Source of the DNA: Cyathus striatus
Lineage: Eukaryota > Basidiomycota > Agaricomycetes > Agaricales > Nidulariaceae
Direction of reading: 5' to 3'
NCBI GenBank assembly: GCA_025738555.1
Contig: JAOVFP010000008.1
Coordinates: forward strand, 62,001 to 126,000
Length of the DNA stretch: 64,000 nucleotides
Shown here piece after piece: positions 10,257 to 22,595 of the stretch. Position numbers and translations under genes: made by a program. Every line of letters starts with the position of its first letter. Positions within the stretch are counted from its first letter, which is position 1. A model generated the notes under the pieces. That model was given only the letters and a program-made list of their open reading frames with translations. It did no database searches and had not been told where the DNA came from.

Positions 10257-13200
10257 TAGTATATTTAGAATTAGAACTTTTGATGAATTGTTGGAAGATA
10301 CGACCAACTAAAGTGGACTAGAGAAGTGTCGATGAGTGGGAGGTACCTCGTCGCTAGATATATTATCTTTATATATGTCCAACGGGCATTCCAGATATAT
10401 TTAATTTCGAGGTCAAGAGTAATGAAGTACTCATATAGCTGCTATCCGTCAGCAGCAAATGATAATGTATTAGATGCAGCTCACAAGAAAAGAAAGACTG
10501 GAAACTGTTAATCAATCTTAGCAGTTGAATTTATTCTAGATAGGTAGTAGGCTTGCCTTGCACATACTTGAAAGAATGGATTCAGATAATACTTTTTGAT
10601 ATAACAAATGGACGCACATTGACGATTTGTAGGTGCTTTAAAACTAGGATAAGATCTGTTGGGCTAGGGGAGTTGTCCATGATTTTGTTGAAGGCTAAAT
10701 AAGTCACTACCACCTTATATATGTTATTGCGCGCCCGGAGTCAGTGGGTTGGTATCAAATTTTGTTAGGGTGATACAGCTTCGATGCAAATTTAGCATGT
10801 ACTGTGCTCAAGTGTCCGAAGGCCTTCAAAAATTGTTATGCTTGTATATAAATAAGAATGAACTTGTCATGTATATAAAGGAATTGTAACGAGATTAGAC
10901 CTAGACACGGTAAGCATGAACTCTGTTAATTGTTCCATTGTCGACCACCTGTCAATTATACACTGCTAAGATTCATATCATAATCATGTGGGGGTTGTTC
11001 AGCGATCAGCCAATCCGCACCATGCCTGCTCTATCGCACCGGACTCCGGTCTTGTGAGTCCGTCTATCAAGAAGCTTGCTCGTGCGCGATTAATGCTGTT
11101 GAACAGATGCAGTGGTCAGCAGCTCGGTGATTATGCAAACCCCTACTCTATCGCATCAAACTTGTGAATCACAAACATTAGTTGAGTGATTTGGCATTCT
11201 TTTGTGCAGTGCAGTGTGTCATAGTGTGAGAGATTCATTAGAAACGGTTTTCAGACAGAAGCAAAATAAGTCAAGCTAGCATATATTAGTTCCTCAGTTC
11301 CCGAATGGCAGTTGAAATTGTTGATTCGTCGACTGGCTTCTGGTCTATATTTGATGGTTTATTGATGCTTCAGCACTTCAGGAATCCGCACCAGTCAACG
11401 AGTTCTCACAAGTATACGCGTAGTTGAAGAAGTTGAAGATGAACTTTATACTGCTGTCACTGCTCATGAACTTAGATTTGCTACATACCGTAGACTAAAC
11501 ACTCCGGGCATTCTAGTTGAGTTAGGATATTCTTTGTACATGTATAATGATTCCCACTACCTTTTAAGGTAGTTGGGTATTAGGGACCTTTGGGCCACCG
11601 GATATAGTAATTTGAGGATCTTGGATAAGATCTCAACCTGATTAGCTGGAGTCGTTTCTGAATTCTTGTGATGCTTGTGACCATTAGTTCCTGGCACCAT
11701 GAACTCACCTCTCGTTCTATCACACCTGCCTCAACCCCAGCCTGTTAACATTGCCTCAACGCACAGCAAAAACCGATCTCTTTGTCCTGTAAAGAATTCT
11801 TAGGAGATTGTTCATTTGAGGTTGTAGTTTGAGCGCTTGAGCAGCAGCTCGCAAGAATGGGGCTTGGGGAAAGATTGGAGACAGGTTTGATTGTGTCCAA
11901 CGAATGGTACATACACTACAATACCTTTAAGTACCTGTTTGTATTTCTCACTTAATACCACGGCTTAGATAACATGTATGCTCTCTTGATTTGTCTCTAC
12001 AGCTTTTCCAGTTATCAGTGATACCACTATAGTCTATCCAACCTTTCCCCCCTTGTCCAGCGCTGAAAATTTCCACTTCTACCCACTTCTACATCTACAC
12101 TTGTACGAGCCTCCTCTAATATGACCAATGCAAAACCGCTCCCCTTGGACCCACACTGGACTATAATACCAGCTTGCATACGTCATATTCAAGTGCGCTC
12201 AGGTAGACTTATGTTCTCGATTCGGCACTAATACCTTTTCACTGACTTGTCAGTATTGTACGTTTAAGTGCCATCGAGCCGGTACTATGTGACGAGGTGC
12301 AATTCCCATAGAACCCCCTATGTGGATATGGTATTATTGCTCTCAGTCTGAACATCTTGCTTACACAGAACACCAAACTACGCAGCTAATTCAGGGCTCT
12401 TTAAGCTTTGTAATAGTAACAGATGTAGTAAGTACATGCCAGTTAAGAGCCCTATTTGTGATATAGTGTACTTCGTGTAGACTCCTTTACGTCTACGTGG
12501 TCTTCAGTGATGTAAGTTTCCTCCATTCTTGTCCCAATGATGTATTGCTGAGGCTAATATCTTCGGTTATGGTGTAGGTCTATCTAGACTATAGCAAAAC
12601 ACGTCGACGGGATCTTGAGATAAAGTACGAACCTTCAAATAAAGAATTTGAAAAGTATTCATGTCGCCCATCATACGACATTGCAGAGAGCATTCTCTGC
12701 AGGTGCACATTGTCACCATCCATGACTTCTGTTGCCGTAGTAGGTCTGTTCTACTTGCAATAACATGACGACTCCTGAGGTCGTATTCACATCATGGGCA
12801 TGTGAACAGTCTGTGGCTCTTACCATACAAGTTCCGGAACCACGGCTATATCGTGTTCTCGTTACCCACAAGTTTATGTGAAATTCACCACTATTATAGC
12901 TCATTATGCTCGTATTTTTACCTACTAGAAAAGTAGACAGAGGTGGTGTTGTTAGTCATTATCACTATCCCACACGCAACACGAAGGCAAACAGTACGTC
13001 GCTCTCATAGCCACATAGCAGAAGGAAGGGGGCACAATTGAGAGAAAGATCGGGGGTAAAGGATATGTTGCTAGGTGCTTAGAAGCCATGGAAGGCTCAT
13101 GTGTAGGTAGAGGGCGAGGCTAAGGAAGGTTAGGTGATTCAAAGTATGTATCCTTTGCTTGCGAGTGCACTCTTCATTATTGTACACTTCTTTCTCTAAT

Positions 13201-13640
13201 GTTTCTCACTACCTGATTCTTTTCCGGACTTCATATTTACAATATTACTTCTTAATACTATATAACCCAACATGTACTATACCTGTAAGTCATGTATCAA
13301 CTTTCAGGCCAGCGTATCAATATATATAACAGTTATGTCGTTCAAACTGAGTTACAATGATATAACCAAGAGTTGACCAACAAGGTAGTGGGCTTTGCCG
13401 CTTGCCGGCCCTATTCTTTATACTTATATAGCGCTGAAAGCCTGTGCATAAGCACAAAATTAAAATAGAACAACAGTTCCATCTGCTTTTCCAAACAAAT
13501 GCCGGGACTTATACATATTGCATGCAACTCTGTAACACTTGAGCGATACGATGAATTAAAATCATGACTCCTTGTTGCTGAGGGTCGGTATTGTGTCATT
13601 TAGGAACTTATGACTTGAAAACATGGTTATTTAACTAGCT
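10257..13640. other. Long interval without recognised gene
   Basis: Apart from the dispersed repeat at about 10705-11225, I see no gene. Frames at 10326-10511 and 12713-12904 lack family motifs and splice context. Near 11425-11650 a plus-strand frame (with 'ELYTAVTAHELRF') reads more like protein than its surroundings, but it has an internal TAG and no recognisable domain; it could be an old gene fragment. Confidence 0.4.
10705..11225 (+). repeat. Dispersed repeat, copy 2
   Basis: This is the counterpart of 7440-7860. It carries an additional block at roughly 10995-11140, with words such as 'tctatcgcacc' and 'gactccggtcttgtgagtc', that the first copy lacks. Confidence 0.65.
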
Positions 13641-13659
13641 CGACCCACCTTAGTATCTT

Positions 13660-14165
13660 ATAATTGGAGAGCCTGTGTTGAAATAAACGACACATCGATT
13701 GCGACAACGTTATGTTTGACCTCAAAGCAAGCAGGAGAAGCGATCAAGAGATAAATGGATAAGTAGACCACTTAACTACAGACATTCAGCAACAACACTT
13801 CATCTGCACAGTACGGAATATGTATATTAAAGTAATCAAAAGCATATGTAGAGGTGGTAGGGAATGATGAATAAGTAATATATTTGCTTGATGCGATTGA
13901 TGTAATTGAGCTTACAGGAATTTCCAGTTGACATAAATTTTGTTCGAGTGAAATCGAGTCGCATACGAGTTGCAATTGAGTAATGTTTGAGTTGCACTCG
14001 AGTGACAATTCAAATCATATTCAAGCTATTAAAAAAATTGGGCTTACAAGAATTCCAGTTGCAGTTGATTTCTTTCGAGTGAAATCGAGTGACGTTCGAG
14101 TTGCAATCGAGTAGTGTTCGAGTTGCGATCAAGTGACAATCCGAGATTCGAGTAACGAAAAAAAA
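13660..14165. repeat. Composite repeat: shared block plus CGAGTG array
   Basis: The block at 13676-13885 ('gttgaaataaacgac', 'aaatggataagta', 'aaaagcatatgt') matches 47706-47945. From 13920 to 14150 the DNA is an array of 'gttcgagttgca' and 'tcgagtgacaat' words with a direct duplication of about 110 bases (13905-14010 and 14035-14140). It is non-coding. Confidence 0.65.
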
Positions 14166-15640
14166 TTAAGTCCGTAATGATGCATTTTTAATACATTCTT
14201 GTACTCTACACTACTCTCATATCTCCCCTCTGTCCCGCCCGCCCTCCCCGCCCGCCATTTCCTTCAATGTTCTCACCTTGTTCAAAATTTCCCACGCATC
14301 TTCTCACCTTTGTCCATGTTTGCAATTGTTGTCATTGACATCCATCAATGCCATCAAACTCACTTCCTCAAGGCCACCGCACATATTGATGGATGATGTG
14401 TTGATGGGCGCCCTTCCTCATCATCATGCTCAACAGTGAGCAAGTAATTTCGCATTTTCTAGCTAAATATTTACTATTTTCTTTCGAATCTTTTTGTAAC
14501 ATCTGTTATATATTATTCTTTATACATTAGACTGTACCTTAGATGTTATATGAAAGGGTAATCTTTTGAAAATGTGAAATAATTTAAATTTCTACTGTGG
14601 AATAATTAACACTTTGTACAATGAATGCTACAATTATAATTCATGAAGCATAGGTACTGTTGAATGGTTATACATTTAAGGTAAAGTCCAATAAATTGGC
14701 AATATGTGCGTGGGAAAATGAAAGCGGGGGCGGGAAACAACAAATTGATGAAATAATGAAGCGTGGGAAATCATAAGCGATGGCGGGCAACGCCAAAATG
14801 CGTGGGAAATGTTAAGGATAAGTATTTGGAAATTGAATATGATAAGCGGAGGCGTGGGAAACGGGCCGTCAACTTTTCGAGTTCCTGGTAACTCGAATGG
14901 AACTCGACTTCGGAACTTACCTGTAACTCGAAAAATGTAAATTGTATGGTATATGACAGAGATTCCAACACTGCTATGGATTGTTAGATTAATGTTCGCC
15001 TCCGCGCTCATTATTTCCCACGCCCCTGAATGTCGATCATTAATTTGATCTGATGCCTCTGCCTCCATCAAATTGATCAATGAGTGCCACACGTTGTTTT
15101 CCGCGGCGCGTTTGATCGCATTCATGCGCCTCGTCATTGTCATAAACAATGAGCACCCATTTTTTTCATTTCTAGTCGAGTTCATGGGCGATTCCTCCCA
15201 ATTTTTTTGTGAATACGAATGTATATTAAATACTTCGACAGTACAGCTAAATTACCTATGAAATAGTATGAAAAGCTGAAAATATTATTATTCATGTTAT
15301 ATTTTCTGTAAGCACAGTACACCATGTTTATGCAACCAAGATGTTATATTACATACAAAATAACTAACTTCATATTGTAAAAAATAAATCACACGAAGAA
15401 TCCAAAAACTGAGAGAAGAGTGCACAAAATACGTGCTCACTGTTGAGCATGATGATGGAAGAAGTGCAACGTGATCACCATCAATGCATCAGAAGCGAGT
15501 GGAATGATCGAGGGTTTGATGGATGATATGATGGTGCTATTTTTACACATCCTTGGCGGCAGTGGTGGGTGTGGGAAACAACGAGCTAAGGAATCATGAC
15601 GACAATGAGCACAATTATGAAGTATGGGTTTTTAGTAATG
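14166..15640. repeat. CGAGTG-family repeat, CpG-retaining copy, and flanks
   Basis: The stretch 14700-14860 matches 2440-2600 and carries words such as 'gcgtgggaaa' and 'aagcggaggcg'. It is followed at 14870-14940 by 'actcgaatggaactcgac' words. Similar 'gcgtgggaaa' phrases recur to 15600. The minus-strand 169-residue frame at 14676-15185 spans these repeats and has no family signature, so I do not call it a gene. Confidence 0.5.
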
Positions 15641-15905
15641 GAATTTGAGGAACTTAAAGTAGGAACTTAACTGGAACTCAACTGGAACTCGAATGGAACT
15701 CGACTCAAATTCGAGTGGAGTTGAGTTGTCATTTACCACTCGAAGGTAACTCGATGGTAACTCGACTGACACTCGAATTTAGCTTAAGCGAGGAACTCGA
15801 TGGAACTTAACTTTTACTCGAAAAAATAAGCGAGGAACTCAACTCGACTCGATGGAACTTAACTTTCACTCGAAAAAATAAGCGAGGAACTTGAAGACAC
15901 TTAAC
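15641..15905. repeat. ACTCGA / GGAACT satellite-like array
   Basis: Short units combining 'actcgaatggaact' with 'taactcgatggaact' are repeated, and the block 'gcgaggaactcga' occurs three times. The same vocabulary fills 23925-24370 and 36850-37560. Confidence 0.8.
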
Positions 15906-16189
15906 TTTTATTTATTTTGATTTTTACAGTATGTAGTATACAGGTTACATTGTTTAATGGTTTAGGTACATGTTCATTGTGGCCGGCAAGCGGCAAAGCA
16001 CACTACCCCCAGATTTTATTTAGGTTTACCGTAACTCAAGCTCATTTAGATACATGTTTGATATATTTTGCGGAACTATAACTACTATTCTCAAATTTAA
16101 TTACTCTAATCACATGCGGAGGGGTGGAATGCGGTAGCAGGAAGGCGGTAAAGAACGAAAGGCCTGTCGAGGACAATAGGTAACGACAT

Positions 16190-16460
16190 GATTCATCAGC
16201 TCTCCGCTGCAGCCTTGATCTTTTTCATACATCTTTTTCTTCAGCTTTGCGTCCTAGTCAGGAGCCTTATTACCAACAATGTCCCGATGACCAGGTACCC
16301 ATTGAGCAGAAAAATGAAACAATACGCATGCTAGTCGAACCACGAGTTTGACATGCGTCACTCGAAAAAGGAGAGGACGTATGATGGGGGGGACACATGG
16401 TTGTTTTGAGTAGCAAGAGGTGATGAGGGATCCTACGTCAAGGAGGACTGAGGGGAACAT
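16190..16460 (-). pseudogene. Non-LTR retrotransposon fragment, RNase H region
   Basis: Read on the minus strand, the motif 'QWVPGHRDIVGNKAPD' is followed after a stop by an Ala-Lys-rich continuation. This matches the C-terminal part of the RNase H domain of fungal LINE-type elements, where W-x-P-G-H and G-N-x-x-A-D are conserved and the last Asp is catalytic. Only about 90 codons remain and the frame is broken just after the motif. No reverse transcriptase lies beside it, so this is an isolated relic. Confidence 0.65.
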
Positions 16461-16689
16461 TGATATTCATGAGTTTAAGTTAAGTTTGTTCCTTCGTTTC
16501 TTCTAGTTGCTTATTCAAATCATAACAAACACTTCACGCCAATTCCTATCCTCATCGTGACCTCTTCGTGATCTCTTCATTCTTGATCTCACGCATTCTT
16601 TCGTATCGGTAACTATAACTATTATCAATTCGTCGTTATTTTTTATTTTCACAACCATCTTATTCCTTTCAGTACCAACCAACGAAGAA

Positions 16690-17132
16690 ATGGCCGTATG
16701 TATTCTATCTTTCTCTATTCTGTTTTCATATCCTTAGCATGCGTAACAGCCGATTCTGGTCTACCGTCCTGTCTGCAATCGCATGACACACCGCGAACGA
16801 ATGGAAGCCCTGGTCGCTGCCCGACATGCAGTGTATCGAAATTTGTGGCAGGAAAATCGTCGCAACATATGACACTGGGTCCTGTTGTAAGTCTTTACTC
16901 GCTCTTTCATGTTACCTCTAAAGGCTGGTGCTTCAGGGCTCCTTTCCACGACAGTGATTCGGACAGCGAACCACACTATACCCTCAGAGGATTCAAAATA
17001 AATGGAAAGGCTATCGCGACCATGCACATATACTCGCGTACCCAGGATCATTATTTCGATAACGGTGGGGCGAAATGGGGCAGTTCGGGAAAGCTTCGAA
17101 TGGACTTCAGCAAGGATTGTTATCAGCTTTGA
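16690..17132 (+). CDS. Small putative spliced gene, function unknown
   Basis: I do not recognise a family. Two plausible introns are visible: a donor GTATGT just after 'atggcc' near 16696, and a GTAAGT near 16888 with acceptor TCTAAAG near 16922. If the first intron ends at the CAG near 16750, the joined product starts 'MAPILVYRPVCNRMT' and continues with an Arg-rich helical stretch ('ERMEALVAARHAVYRNLW') that reads like real protein. A TGA then follows near 16870. The last segment, in another frame, contains 'SRTQDHYFDNGGAKWGSS' and ends at the TGA at 17130-17132. Either there is a further unseen splice or frameshift, or this is a decayed gene. The opposing 201-residue frame is probably a shadow. 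Confidence 0.3.
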
Positions 17133-17423
17133 ATATAATATGTAGCATAATATAGTTTGTGGAACATCGTACATATATCTTGTTGTATATCTTGGTAATA
17201 CGGATACGGGAGGGAATGGAATTGCATATAATCTTTTATTGTGTATATATCTTACTATATATCTTGGTAATACGGATACGAAAGAGAATGGAATTGTATA
17301 GTAAATGTATTTGCACAGTTGCGTGCTATGAATCGAGTCTCGTCTTGTGTTTTTGTGGGGAAGCAAAACCCACTAGTCTCCTCTATTGACCTCTAGCGCG
17401 ATATCGGTTTTTTAAATCCTATT

Positions 17424-17657
17424 TTATCTACAAGAAAGGTGACTAGTGTTCACAAGGGTGAGGCGAGCAGTATTATAAGTCTGGCAGTGGAGGAAGAAGT
17501 CATCAGTGGTCTCGGGGCCATGTTGGCAGGAGGGGCATATCTTGTCCGTCGATTTGCGTATGTGATGGAGGTGGGAGCACAGGAGGTTGTGATTTGTGGT
17601 GTGATATACGAGCACTGTAGAGAGCTTTGGGGGGCGTTGATTCATTTAGCATATTGA
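17424..17657 (-). pseudogene. Non-LTR retrotransposon fragment, C-terminal zinc-binding region
   Basis: The minus-strand frame contains 'HLHHIRKSTDKICPSCQ' followed by 'GPETTDDFFLHCQTYN'. This is the C-x2-C ... H-x4-5-C knuckle found after the RNase H domain in many fungal LINE-type elements. Only about 70 codons survive. Because this C-terminal piece lies upstream, on the minus strand, of the RNase H piece at 16190-16460, the two are not one element in order. Confidence 0.65.
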
Positions 17658-17659
17658 TA

Positions 17660-19060
17660 CGACTAACTTTTAAATGTACTATATTATGTCAGTAGTAGCA
17701 CCACCAACATATAATAGGTAATTACGTTAGTTATATTTAGTACGAGGGGTATCTGGTTTGCAATAATGAAATATAACGAGTTAAAGACTATAATTTGCTT
17801 TCTAAGACTTGATTTTAATACTTCAATTGCGGTACTAGTTCAAAAACTCGATAACCAATATTCAATTCAATTCAATAGTACTCGGTACTTCAAATTCTAA
17901 TAGAACTTCGGATACTGATTTCAGAACGTTACTCCACTTCGAGAACGGAAGTACAGCTTGGGCAGTGCTTGTCCTCCCTACTCTACCATCCCTAAGTTAT
18001 ATACTAAAATTCTACCTATTGTATTTGTAACTGTAAATAGTATATCGTTTATGTAAATAGATCGCGTGTGATACTTCTAAGACTGTCCATGAGTTCCCCC
18101 GAGGTGTGGAGAACCTTCCACATGGCAAGCCATATGGACGCACCTTGTTTCAGAGGTGCGTCAAACGTTGCGGCGCTGGTATTATCCCGGTACATGTGCT
18201 AAAACGCGCGCTCGCATTAGTATGCGCTCGGTTACAAGAATTCCCGGAGTTAACGGCTCTTTATGCGGTGCGCATCAATAGTGCGTGATGGCATTGATAC
18301 AGTCCTTGGCTATTTCCCGCGCCATTGTCCATGCGGTTTTGCACATGTAAACCGTGCAACCACTCGGTTTCTCATATGGGGGGTACGAGACCCATTCTAG
18401 TAAGGCTATGGGCTACGGATTTGAGCGATACCGGCCTATGTACCCTGATTTGGATTTTTCTCGGAGCAGTTGCATACACCGGCACGTGATGTGTCGGACT
18501 TGGTGATGGAACACCGTTCGAGGTGTACAGGAGAGGTACAACGGCCTTGTCATGGAAATAATAATAAAAATAAACATTAAACAAGTGACTTCATAGCTAC
18601 TGTGAAGCAAATGTAATAAATTTTTAAATAAGTGCAGGGAACCGAGGCCATATGATATATTTCCTAGTACCCTTGGTTTGTATCAATATGATACTTTAGC
18701 TGGCGACACGGGCCTCAGTCCCAGCCCTTGTACTCTTCCCTTAGTCGTGATGTATTTTGTAGAAAATATTATAGTTGGCAACTCGGGACTCATTCCAACT
18801 CTTATACTCATGGGTCGGCTTCTGCACAGATTTAATATAGAAGTTTGAATAAAATGAATTAATAAAAGCGAAAAATAATTCTATTCTAAAAGCCGGCGTA
18901 TCAATATTTCTAATCCCCTCTTCTCTTTCTTCATGCGTGCTCTCGAATGTAAGTAAATGACTACTGTTATATAATATCAAGAAAGTTTATAATGTGAGTA
19001 ATGCCCGATAACTATGTACACGTTTGAAAATACTATATACAATATATGGAGGGCGAGCGA
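17660..19060. other. Interval without recognised gene
   Basis: Near 17870-17950 there are words of the 'actcggtacttc' type. A CpG-rich patch at 18100-18500 contains a 60-codon frame (18106-18288) and two overlapping minus frames, none with a recognisable motif. The rest is AT-rich and non-coding. Confidence 0.35.
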
Positions 19061-19063
19061 ATA

Positions 19064-22060
19064 TCAGCGTCTTTTTGCAATAACAGCGAGATCCCCAATA
19101 GGAATATCAATCCCCCTATCATGTCTTTTCTTTCCTTTGAGTGGATAGGCAAAGACTACCTCTCCCTTCAGATCGACTACCTGGTATTCCCCCCCGTAGA
19201 TTTGGTGGTTTAGGTGATTCACGACCGTAACCACTTGACCTCTCCTTTCCGGGGGAACCCTATGGACATATTTAGCCAGTACCGAAATTACAATATCACC
19301 AGTTAACTCCACTCGGATCGATTGATCGCTATTAACGACATCGACGCAAAACCCAGTGCAGTTTTCATACCTCCCATTTTCAAATCCAGAGCTAGCCATA
19401 GTCGGTTGGGAGCCCGAAATAATCACATTGAGAAAATTTTTCCTTAGAAACAAACTGTCGCTATCGACAAGTCGTTTGATCCAATGATCTGCAAAGTTGT
19501 AAATATATTAGGGAAATATTTACGAGGAATAACAATACACACCATTGTACTCATTTATAAAATTCGAACGTGCTGAAGAGCCTTCACCTACAACAAAACT
19601 TTGCATGGATGGTGGAAGAAAGCCAGAAGGTTCCAAGTGGCCAGTTGATTCTTGGTTCTCTGGAACTATAATTACTATTATCAGTATATGTCAATACTAC
19701 AACTAGAACAGACTGACTGCGATGCGGATACGCGATAAATTCAGCAGCAGCGGCATTTGATATCTAAGAAGTATTTAATTAAGCACATATATCACATATA
19801 AATATAAATACTTACTTGCGGGGTCCTTGAGCTGGGATTCCAAGCAGGCGTATGGGACCCAGTCCCACAATCATTTTCCCATTGAGGCGTAGGACATATA
19901 TTCATCAATGATAATGAATCCCCAACAGAATTAAGTCCCTTGAAAATTTCTGGGAGCGTGTCGTAATGCCTACCATATATTATTAGTTTGCAGGAGCAGA
20001 AAGCAATAATTTTATCTATAATTACCCAGGAATATATAAATGGTTTATTGACACTTCGCCTGACGGTTGGAACTTATTAAGCGGGCCTGAACTTCAAGAA
20101 TGGCTTTCCCATCCGCATTCACACTCTTCAGTATACCCATATCCCCTTTACGAGGGCCAAATTTAACCACTGCGTATTGGCCATAAAGAAATTTATACGG
20201 ATCTTCTCGCATGATCCTGGCCTCATATTCACTACTCTCCCCTTTAAAGGTATGGCTTCTATGGACTTCGCTACAAAAATCCAGATCCGATGAGCGAACT
20301 GACTCATGATGCCCCTATTCAAACGGTTTGAGTAACGTATCAATGCAAAAATGTTCTTAATTACCTTTATTGGAAAGGTGACGATGGTAACTTTCTCCTC
20401 GCCAATTTGCCCATACAGCTGTACATCGGATACCATCCCGACAATTCCTTTGAGATGTCCAGACTTCACCCTAACGCCATCACCAATTTTGAAGCATTTT
20501 TGGAGTTGAATAACCGGATATTCGAAGATTATTGTTGGGGATTCAAGGAGTCTCAGTGTCGCGTTTCCTTCTGAGATGTCTTCTACGAATGCGAGCAAAA
20601 CCTTAGGCTGCTGTAGGACAACCTTCACCTGATCGCCTATACGTATAGCTGCTGAAAGTACAGCTCGCCTTGTATCTTCCAAAATATTTTTAGGAATTTG
20701 GCTACAGCTCTCGAAAGACCTTAGCTCTTCAATTGTAGGGGTTGCTTCAGCTTGATAATGGTATTCCGATGTGACTTTTTTACGCAGTATGAACCCTTCT
20801 GGTGTGTAGAAGGATTTCCTAAAATTATATCCTTTAATAATCACATTATTTTGATCTTCGAAAACAACTTCAAAAGTTTTCGGACTTGTTTCTCAAGCTT
20901 TGTCAGGATTAAAAAGCTCGCAAGGTGGTTTCGGATTTGACGAACTAGACGCATGCTTTCGTTTCGACGAGTTCCTATACGTTATTTGAGGGATATGAAC
21001 AACTTCGATCCTGAAAGTCCTCTCGCAGACATCCCTAATAAAACCTAGGTCGTATTGAAACCTTCCTTTGAGCCGGACCCATGTGTTCTTGGATGGAGTG
21101 TAGCGTTCTCCAATTTTTGAAAAGGCATCATCCCAGGCGGCAGTCGGCGCCGCACGGATACTGTTTTGATAAACATCCGCCAAAATTTTGGTGCTGGTCT
21201 TAAGGTCGTCGAGACATCTAGCTTCCACATAAACGTGACCAGGGATGACTGATAACGAAAATGCACTGCGAATGTACTTCGAGCCGCCGTGTAAACTGAG
21301 GGAAAATACCACGTCTTCCTCAGATCCATCCTATAAAATGTAAATAAGAACACAGACATATCCGTGTCGCACTGACTGACCTTAACCGCTACATCCCAAA
21401 GGGGCCAGTCCTTAGGATTACGGCCGCGTCGAGGAATATTATGCTTGCTGACTGCCGAAGAAGAACTAGTTCCGCTCGCTGGCGAAACAACACCCATGTA
21501 TGAGCTGGGACTTGAGTTGACATACGTTGTAACAATATCGTTGATAAGTTCGCGGTGATTATCAATGCGTTGTCCAGCTTGTAAACTCGCAAGAAGGCCC
21601 CCTCCACCTGAGCGTATGCGACCCATAACTTGCTGTTTCTTGTCCTCATTTTGTAGGCGCGCGTAAAGTGAACGCTGAAGTGTCAGTCGCGCTATGGGGG
21701 TGTTGGGATCTTCCTCATCCTCATCCTCATCCTCATCATTGATAAAACCTACAATAGTCAATTTCAGCCAGAGAATTTGAATTCGGGTAATGAATTATAT
21801 ATACCATCCATATCCTCATCATCCTCTTCGCCCTCTGAGTCAGAAGCCACCTTCGCTTCGATATCTAAGAACATCTTCTGTACGATATGAAAGACTTCAA
21901 TAATGCATCCGTTACTCTCAGCATAATACATCACCTCTATTCTTGCTCTCTTGTTATTCTTTGGTAGAGGCATCGCGTCATCAGGGTCGTAATGCCATTG
22001 AATTTCGCTGGCATCCTTCAACGAGCCGTCGTGATTCAAAGCACAATTATCTTCAGCCAT
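19064..22060 (-). pseudogene. Spt5-like transcription elongation factor paralog (NGN-KOW), interrupted
   Basis: Spt5 joins Spt4 on RNA polymerase II and promotes elongation. Hand-read exons: 22060-21805, 21748-21381, 21330-20365, 20314-20026, 19969-19816, 19763-19718, 19665-19543 and 19488-19064, with introns of about 50 nt and GTCAGT, GTAATT and GTAAGT donors. The N-terminus is acidic. The NGN domain is clear: 'WPLWDVAVK' joins across an intron to 'DGSEEDVVFSLSLHGG', then 'IPGHVYVEARCLDDL'. KOW segments follow ('IGDGVRVKSGHLKGIVGMVS', 'YAVVKFGPRKGDMGIL'). 'TPAWNPSSRTP' resembles the Spt5 C-terminal repeat unit, and a last KOW-like region ends 'IPIGDLAVIAKRR'. An in-frame TGA at 20895-20893 splits the gene with the same frame continuing, and one base is missing near 20075. 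The C-terminal repeat is down to about one unit. I infer a decaying duplicate, not the essential housekeeping gene. Confidence 0.8.
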
Positions 22061-22339
22061 TATTACTTTTATCGCTACGGGTGGTGTTTTTATTGTATCG
22101 AAAAGTGCCTTCGTTGTGGGTCCCAGGTCCTGGTGATTTTTGTTGCTTTTACGGCGTATCTTCGTTACGACTAGACGTTTTATCGTTCAGTGATATGTAT
22201 CTACATTTATCTATGTTATCTACTTATTGTATCTACTGTATCTAGTCTATCTACTGTAATTAACATTCGGATACTACAATGGTGAAGGAACGGACAAAGA
22301 ATAAACAGACGCCCACAACCGTTATATTGAAAATGGTTT

Positions 22340-22595
22340 ATTTTAGGGCAGGCTCAGATAATCACGTGATATTCCCGATCATGTCACATACTACTAGTAA
22401 GTAAAACTTACGGATAGCGTATCTGCAGTATCTTATCTACTTTAACTAGTGTTCAGTTGTTACGATGGTGAAGGAACGGAAATAATTGGTAAAAAAAAAC
22501 CATAAACTAGTTGAATCTATATTTGTACCCATTAAACTTAATAATAAGATCGATCTAGAAAAATGTTACTAGAAAACCTCGATATAATATAGGTA
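22340..22595. repeat. First copy of a ~180-bp direct duplication and a TTTAGGGCAGG terminus
   Basis: The block 22413-22593, which includes 'gatggtgaaggaacggaaat' and 'aactagttgaatctatat', recurs almost unchanged at 23198-23375. At 22341-22354 the word 'ttttagggcaggct' also occurs, in both orientations, in the palindrome at 25987-26023. It may mark the end of an element between them, but no long inverted repeat supports this. Confidence 0.6.

Noticed and set aside
14676..15185. 169-codon minus-strand frame
   Set aside because: It runs through the CGAGTG-family repeat and its flanks, contains the repeat word translation, and has no family signature.
18106..18288. 60-codon plus-strand frame in a CpG-rich patch
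   Set aside because: It is short, with no motif and no conserved context; overlapping frames on the other strand are equally long.
20893..20895. Recoded TGA (selenocysteine or readthrough) in the Spt5-like gene
   Set aside because: No reason to expect recoding here; a second defect near 20075 supports simple decay.
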